NCBI GenBank assembly: GCA_965661055.1
Contig: CBFICS010000001.1
Span: 186,001 to 250,000, forward strand
Direction: 5' to 3'
Length of the DNA: 64,000 nt
Source: CBFHSF01 sp965661055
GTDB lineage: Bacteria; Bacteroidota; Bacteroidia; Flavobacteriales; Schleiferiaceae
Under the pieces are notes generated by a model. It was not told the origin of the DNA and ran no database searches. It saw only the letters and a program-made list of their open reading frames with translations. The position numbers were made by a program, and so were the translations under genes. How positions within the stretch are numbered: the first letter of the stretch is position 1; every line of letters starts with the position of its first letter. Below, piece after piece: positions 60,941 to 64,000 of this stretch.

Positions 60941-61390
60941 ATGAAAATAGAAGAATCCATTCAACAGCAAAATTTTGTGTCATCTCATCAAAAGGCGATG
61001 ATAAATATTCTATTTACTCAAGGTTGGTTAAAAGATAGAATCTCTGGTAATCTCAAGCCTTATAATATTACCATGCAACAGTATAATGTTTTAAGAATAT
61101 TAAGAGGGCAATATCCTAAGGGGCTTACAACTTCAGAAATTAGAGACCGCATGCTAGATAAAATGTCTGATGCTAGTCGGTTGGTTGATCGATTAGAGAA
61201 ATTGAAGTTAGTAGAGAAGAAAAGGAATATTGACGATCGCAGGTTAGTGGCTGTGAAATTATCTGATCAAGGCGTAACCCTTACAGATAAAATTAGGCAT
61301 GATGAAGAAAATGGTCAGAATTATTTAGAAAACCTTAGTGACGATGAAGCAAATCTTCTAAGCGATTTGTTAGACAAAATAAGAGACTAA
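60941..61390 (+). CDS. MarR family transcriptional regulator
   Basis: 149 residues with a winged helix: TMQQYNVLRILRGQYPKG, TTSEIRDRMLDKMSDASRLV (recognition region) and KKRNIDDRRLVAVKLSDQG (wing with the conserved D-x-R-R). Helices at both ends should form the dimer. Ligand and targets are not evident. The last four bases overlap the end of the converging metal transporter gene. The 219-base region upstream, shared with ccoS, holds the FNR-like site and AT-rich sequence. Confidence 0.92.
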   Translation: MKIEESIQQQNFVSSHQKAMINILFTQGWLKDRISGNLKPYNITMQQYNVLRILRGQYPKGLTTSEIRDRMLDKMSDASRLVDRLEKLKLVEKKRNIDDRRLVAVKLSDQGVTLTDKIRHDEENGQNYLENLSDDEANLLSDLLDKIRD

Positions 61391-62367
61391 ATTTTTCTGT
61401 GACTTTTATTGGGTAACACATTTTTCGTGTTCCAAGTAATGGATTCAGAGTACTCGTTTCTACGCGCATCACATTCTAACGAACAGATTGAACAACTTGT
61501 AGCTTTACAAGGGTCTCCGTGAAAAAACACTTCTATTGATGAGTCAGTATGATCACTTATAGTTTGTGATACTAATTCTAATTCATCGTGTGATTTTTTT
61601 AAGTCCCAATAGTAGGGTAGGGTCACATGGGCATCAATATGAAGGTCTCTGCCGTATTTTACGATTCTGAAGTTGTGAATGTCTATCCATTCAGGTTTTC
61701 GGTTTTCTTGTAATACTTGAATTATTTTTTTCGACGAATCAAAATCGACTTCATCCATTATTCCTGATACACTTGAACGAACCACCATAAACCCTTGATA
61801 GGTGATTAGCAACCCAAAAGCAATGGCAATGGTGTTGTCAATCCATGATTCTTTAAAAATGGACAGTAGGATTAGCCCAATGACCAAAGCAGCAGAACTG
61901 TAACCATCAGACTTTAAGTGCTTACCCCCTGATTTTAGAATTTCTGACCCCTTTTTTTGCCCTTGATTCTCTAACCTAATTCCCATGGCAAAATTAATCA
62001 ATCCAGCTACTAAAGTTAAGATTATTCCTACATTAATTTCTTTTAATTCATTAGGATACAATAAGTTGTAAAATGACTTTACCATCATGATTAGACCTGC
62101 AGAGAAAATCAAGGTGCCTTCAATGCCACCACTTATGAACTCAATTTTGCCATGGCCATAAGGGTGATTTAGGTCTTTGGGTTTTGAGGCCAAGATAAGT
62201 GCGAAAAGAGCAAAACTTCCCGCAAAAATATTTATCGTCGACTCTAAGGCGTCAGTTAAAATGGCATTTGATCCGGTTAAAAAGAAAGCCGTAATTTTAA
62301 TTATCATCAGAAAAATTCCGATGCCAATAATCCATTTTTGTAACCTTATATCTTCTTTAAAACTCAT
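61387..62367 (-). CDS. cation diffusion facilitator (CDF) family metal transporter
   Basis: 326 residues with six helices and a cytoplasmic C-terminal domain. TDALESTINIFAGS in helix 2 and NHPYGHGKIEFISGG are CDF signatures. HLKSDGYSSAALVIG in helix 5 supplies the second half of the metal site. The C-terminal tail has a cysteine cluster (C-x4-C-x2-C-x3-C near residue 288) that may sense or bind metal. It would export a divalent metal such as zinc or iron; the metal cannot be named. Confidence 0.9.
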   Translation of the reverse strand: MSFKEDIRLQKWIIGIGIFLMIIKITAFFLTGSNAILTDALESTINIFAGSFALFALILASKPKDLNHPYGHGKIEFISGGIEGTLIFSAGLIMMVKSFYNLLYPNELKEINVGIILTLVAGLINFAMGIRLENQGQKKGSEILKSGGKHLKSDGYSSAALVIGLILLSIFKESWIDNTIAIAFGLLITYQGFMVVRSSVSGIMDEVDFDSSKKIIQVLQENRKPEWIDIHNFRIVKYGRDLHIDAHVTLPYYWDLKKSHDELELVSQTISDHTDSSIEVFFHGDPCKATSCSICSLECDARRNEYSESITWNTKNVLPNKSHRKI

Positions 62368-62473
62368 GGGGTAATTTTCATGCCTACCTTTACTAAAGGT
62401 AATTGAATTGGGCTCTCTATCAAAAGATGCAAAAATTTTATTTTACACCTTCCAACATCCCAACGTTCTATCC

Positions 62474-62498
62474 GTTTCAATTAAATGATAATTGAAAC
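62474..62498. repeat. inverted repeat upstream of the desaturase gene, candidate operator
   Basis: GTTTCAATT, seven bases, AATTGAAAC: perfect nine-base arms. It ends about 43 bases before the desaturase -7 element, in the 203-base divergent region between the CDF and desaturase genes. A T run follows but no gene ends here, so I favour a regulator-binding site. Confidence 0.5.
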
Positions 62499-62540
62499 AA
62501 CCTTTTTTTCAAGTCTTGTAAAGTGGTGGGGCATTTATGT

Positions 62541-62548
62541 TATTTTTG
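62541..62548 (+). promoter_or_regulatory. candidate -7 element for the desaturase gene
   Basis: TATTTTTG matches TAnnTTTG, 22 bases before the start codon. A TTG lies 22 bases upstream of it and could serve as the -33 element. Confidence 0.5.
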
Positions 62549-62570
62549 CAGGAAGTTAAATTAGAATTTT

Positions 62571-63653
62571 ATGACCCAAGAAAAAGATATTAAAAGAGAG
62601 TTCCAGAAAAGTTTAAATAAGAAAATGAAATCTTATTTAGAAAATAATAATGGGGGTAAGGCAGACGGAAGATATTACAGAAAGGCCATTATTATGGGAG
62701 TTATGTATTGGGCTCCGTTTTTTGCAATGCTTTTTCTTGACCTAGGTTCGTTCTCATGGTTATTCTACACAATGTGGATAGTTATGGGGCTTGGAATGGC
62801 AGGTATTGGAATGAATGTGATGCACGATGCTAACCATGGCTCTGTATCTAAATCTGAAACTACCAATCAAATTTTTGGCGCTAGCCTTTACCTTTGTTGT
62901 GGTAATGTTTTTAACTGGAAAGTACAGCACAATTACCTTCACCACCTTTATACAAATATTGATGGTCTTGACGACGACATTGATACCGGTGGTTTGATTA
63001 GACTACACCCAGAACAAGAACACAAGAAGTTTCAAAAGTACCAACATATCTATGGTCCTTTCCTTTATGGGCTTTTAACCATTAACTGGGTATTTGCTAA
63101 AGAGTTTAGACAACTAATCACTTATAAGAAAAGAGGTCTTACTGACAAGTTTTCAAAAATTGGTTTTAACCGCGAAATGATTCAACTTACTCTATTAAAG
63201 TTGTTGTACTTCGCGATTTTCTTAGTGTTACCCATTGCCGTAGGGTATAATTTCTGGGCAGTTTTAACTGGATTTTTAGCCATGCATTTCTTATGTGGTT
63301 TCATTTTGAGTTTTGTATTTCAATTAGCTCACGTTATGCCAGATGTTGATCATCCAGATAACACCGTAAGCAATGTTGAAGGTGATTGGGTTCACCAATT
63401 AAAAACTACGGCAAACTTTAAGGTGCCGTTTATTTTTAAACATTATTTCGGCGGACTTAACTATCAAGTAGAACATCACATTTTTCCATGGATAAATCAT
63501 GTACACTATCCAGCAATTTCTAAAATTGTAAAAGAAACGGCTATTGAGTGGAACGTACCTTATATTGAATATGATTCACTAAAAGAGGCTTTGTCTTCTC
63601 ATATGAATTATTTAAAAGACTTGGCTAAGCCTTCAAAAATGGCGAGTGCTTAG
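62571..63653 (+). CDS. membrane fatty acid desaturase
   Basis: A 360-residue di-iron acyl-lipid or acyl-CoA desaturase. The three histidine boxes are HDANHG near residue 85, HNYLHH near 122 and QVEHH near 302; the last, QxxHH, is the front-end/linoleoyl desaturase form. Hydrophobic helices lie near 40-75 and 205-250. There is no fused cytochrome b5. It would introduce double bases in membrane fatty acids using an external electron donor. Single gene with its own promoter, candidate operator and terminator. Regiospecificity is unknown. Confidence 0.92.
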   Translation: MTQEKDIKREFQKSLNKKMKSYLENNNGGKADGRYYRKAIIMGVMYWAPFFAMLFLDLGSFSWLFYTMWIVMGLGMAGIGMNVMHDANHGSVSKSETTNQIFGASLYLCCGNVFNWKVQHNYLHHLYTNIDGLDDDIDTGGLIRLHPEQEHKKFQKYQHIYGPFLYGLLTINWVFAKEFRQLITYKKRGLTDKFSKIGFNREMIQLTLLKLLYFAIFLVLPIAVGYNFWAVLTGFLAMHFLCGFILSFVFQLAHVMPDVDHPDNTVSNVEGDWVHQLKTTANFKVPFIFKHYFGGLNYQVEHHIFPWINHVHYPAISKIVKETAIEWNVPYIEYDSLKEALSSHMNYLKDLAKPSKMASA

Positions 63654-63671
63654 TGATTTTTAAAAAGCATA

Positions 63672-63707
63672 AAAAAGGCGTTAATCAAATTTGATTAACG
63701 CCTTTTT
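63672..63707. terminator. bidirectional terminator between desaturase and nfu
   Basis: A 36-base perfect palindrome (AAAAAGGCGTTAATCAAA and its complement) between converging genes. Confidence 0.85.
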
Positions 63708-63727
63708 CTTTTATAATAAATTCAAAT

Positions 63728-64000
63728 TTATCCGTTTACTGCCTCAACATCTGTTACTAAAGTAGGTAGCATTTTTTGAAGGATATTTAGAATACCTGAC
63801 TTTAGGGTCATGGTAGATGACGGACATCCACTGCAAGCACCTTGTAAAAGTACTTTAACCACTTTGTCTTCATACGCCATAAACTTGATGTTTCCACCGT
63901 CTTGTTCAACGGCCGGACGTACGTATTCATTTAAAATTTCAACTATACGAGTTTCAATTTCTCCTTCCGGAACTATTTCTGGTTCAACTTCCGAAGGGGT
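63728..64000 (-). CDS. NifU C-terminal domain protein (N-terminal part beyond window)
   Basis: Only the last 90 residues are in the window; the frame runs off the right edge. After an acidic linker (PSEVEPEIVPEGEIE) comes an Nfu domain: ILNEYVRPAVEQDGGNI, the Cys-x2-Cys pair in GACSGCPSSTMTLKSG, and a short tail. The linker suggests an N-terminal Nfu_N (scaffold) domain lies beyond the edge. It differs from the single-domain Nfu at 2094-2342. Role: carrier of [4Fe-4S] clusters. Confidence 0.92.
   Translation of the reverse strand, partial: TPSEVEPEIVPEGEIETRIVEILNEYVRPAVEQDGGNIKFMAYEDKVVKVLLQGACSGCPSSTMTLKSGILNILQKMLPTLVTDVEAVNG

Overview
The window is a gene-dense, low-GC chromosomal segment from a member of the Bacteroidota, most likely Flavobacteriales. 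The lineage call rests on several independent features: the gliding ABC ATPase GldA, a type IX secretion sorting tail on a subtilase, alternative complex III (ActABCDEF) followed by cytochrome oxidase subunits II and I, a fused CcoN-CcoO cbb3 oxidase, an archaeal-type GGGP synthase homologue, a TonB receptor under a TPP riboswitch, and repeated TAnnTTTG -7 promoter elements with no obvious Shine-Dalgarno sequences. I see no prophage, insertion sequence, CRISPR array or integrase; this is core chromosome.

Layout. 0-6 kb (+): rlmN (cut by the left edge), the Fe-S carrier genes mrp and nfu, the ferredoxin-linked 2-oxoacid oxidoreductase korAB, and yebC. 6-13 kb (+): a remnant of an FtsX/MacB permease, an S9 peptidase broken by a frameshift, then M61 and M13 metallopeptidases. 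13-15.5 kb: a DUF4382 lipoprotein (-) and a compact run of three rhodaneses, a small membrane protein and a thioredoxin (+). 15.5-23.8 kb: ahcY (-), a phosphopantetheinyl transferase, GGGP synthase, a NadR-like kinase, a TPP riboswitch with its TonB receptor, a leucine-rich-repeat protein and ribF (-), and a membrane protein. 23.9-25.8 kb: atpD-atpC. 25.8-31.1 kb: a biotin operon bioF-bioD-bioA-KAS-bioB. 31.1-37.3 kb (-): LuxR-type protein, rsgA, degenerate acid phosphatase, dtd, a MazG-like enzyme and a T9SS-exported subtilase, five of whose junctions overlap by 1-8 bases, then a degenerate receiver protein. 37.4-42.4 kb: gldA, der, era, initiator tRNA, a GIY-YIG protein and two small secreted proteins. 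42.5-60.7 kb: a respiratory block with ACIII and aa3-type oxidase genes on + and the cbb3 oxidase with its assembly genes on -, meeting at a universal stress protein gene. 60.9-64 kb: marR, a CDF metal transporter, a fatty acid desaturase, and a second Nfu-type gene cut by the right edge.

How it fits together. Fe-S cofactor genes frame the window and serve the radical-SAM and ferredoxin-dependent enzymes in it (RlmN, BioB, KorAB, ActB). The respiratory block joins a quinol:cytochrome c route to an aa3-type oxidase for aerobic growth and a cbb3 route for low oxygen. FNR/CRP-like palindromes lie upstream of the cbb3 operon and of the usp gene. The least explained items are the ketoacyl synthase inside the biotin operon, the rhodanese/thioredoxin cluster, the degenerate enzymes in the overlapping minus-strand operon, and the broken permease/peptidase pair.
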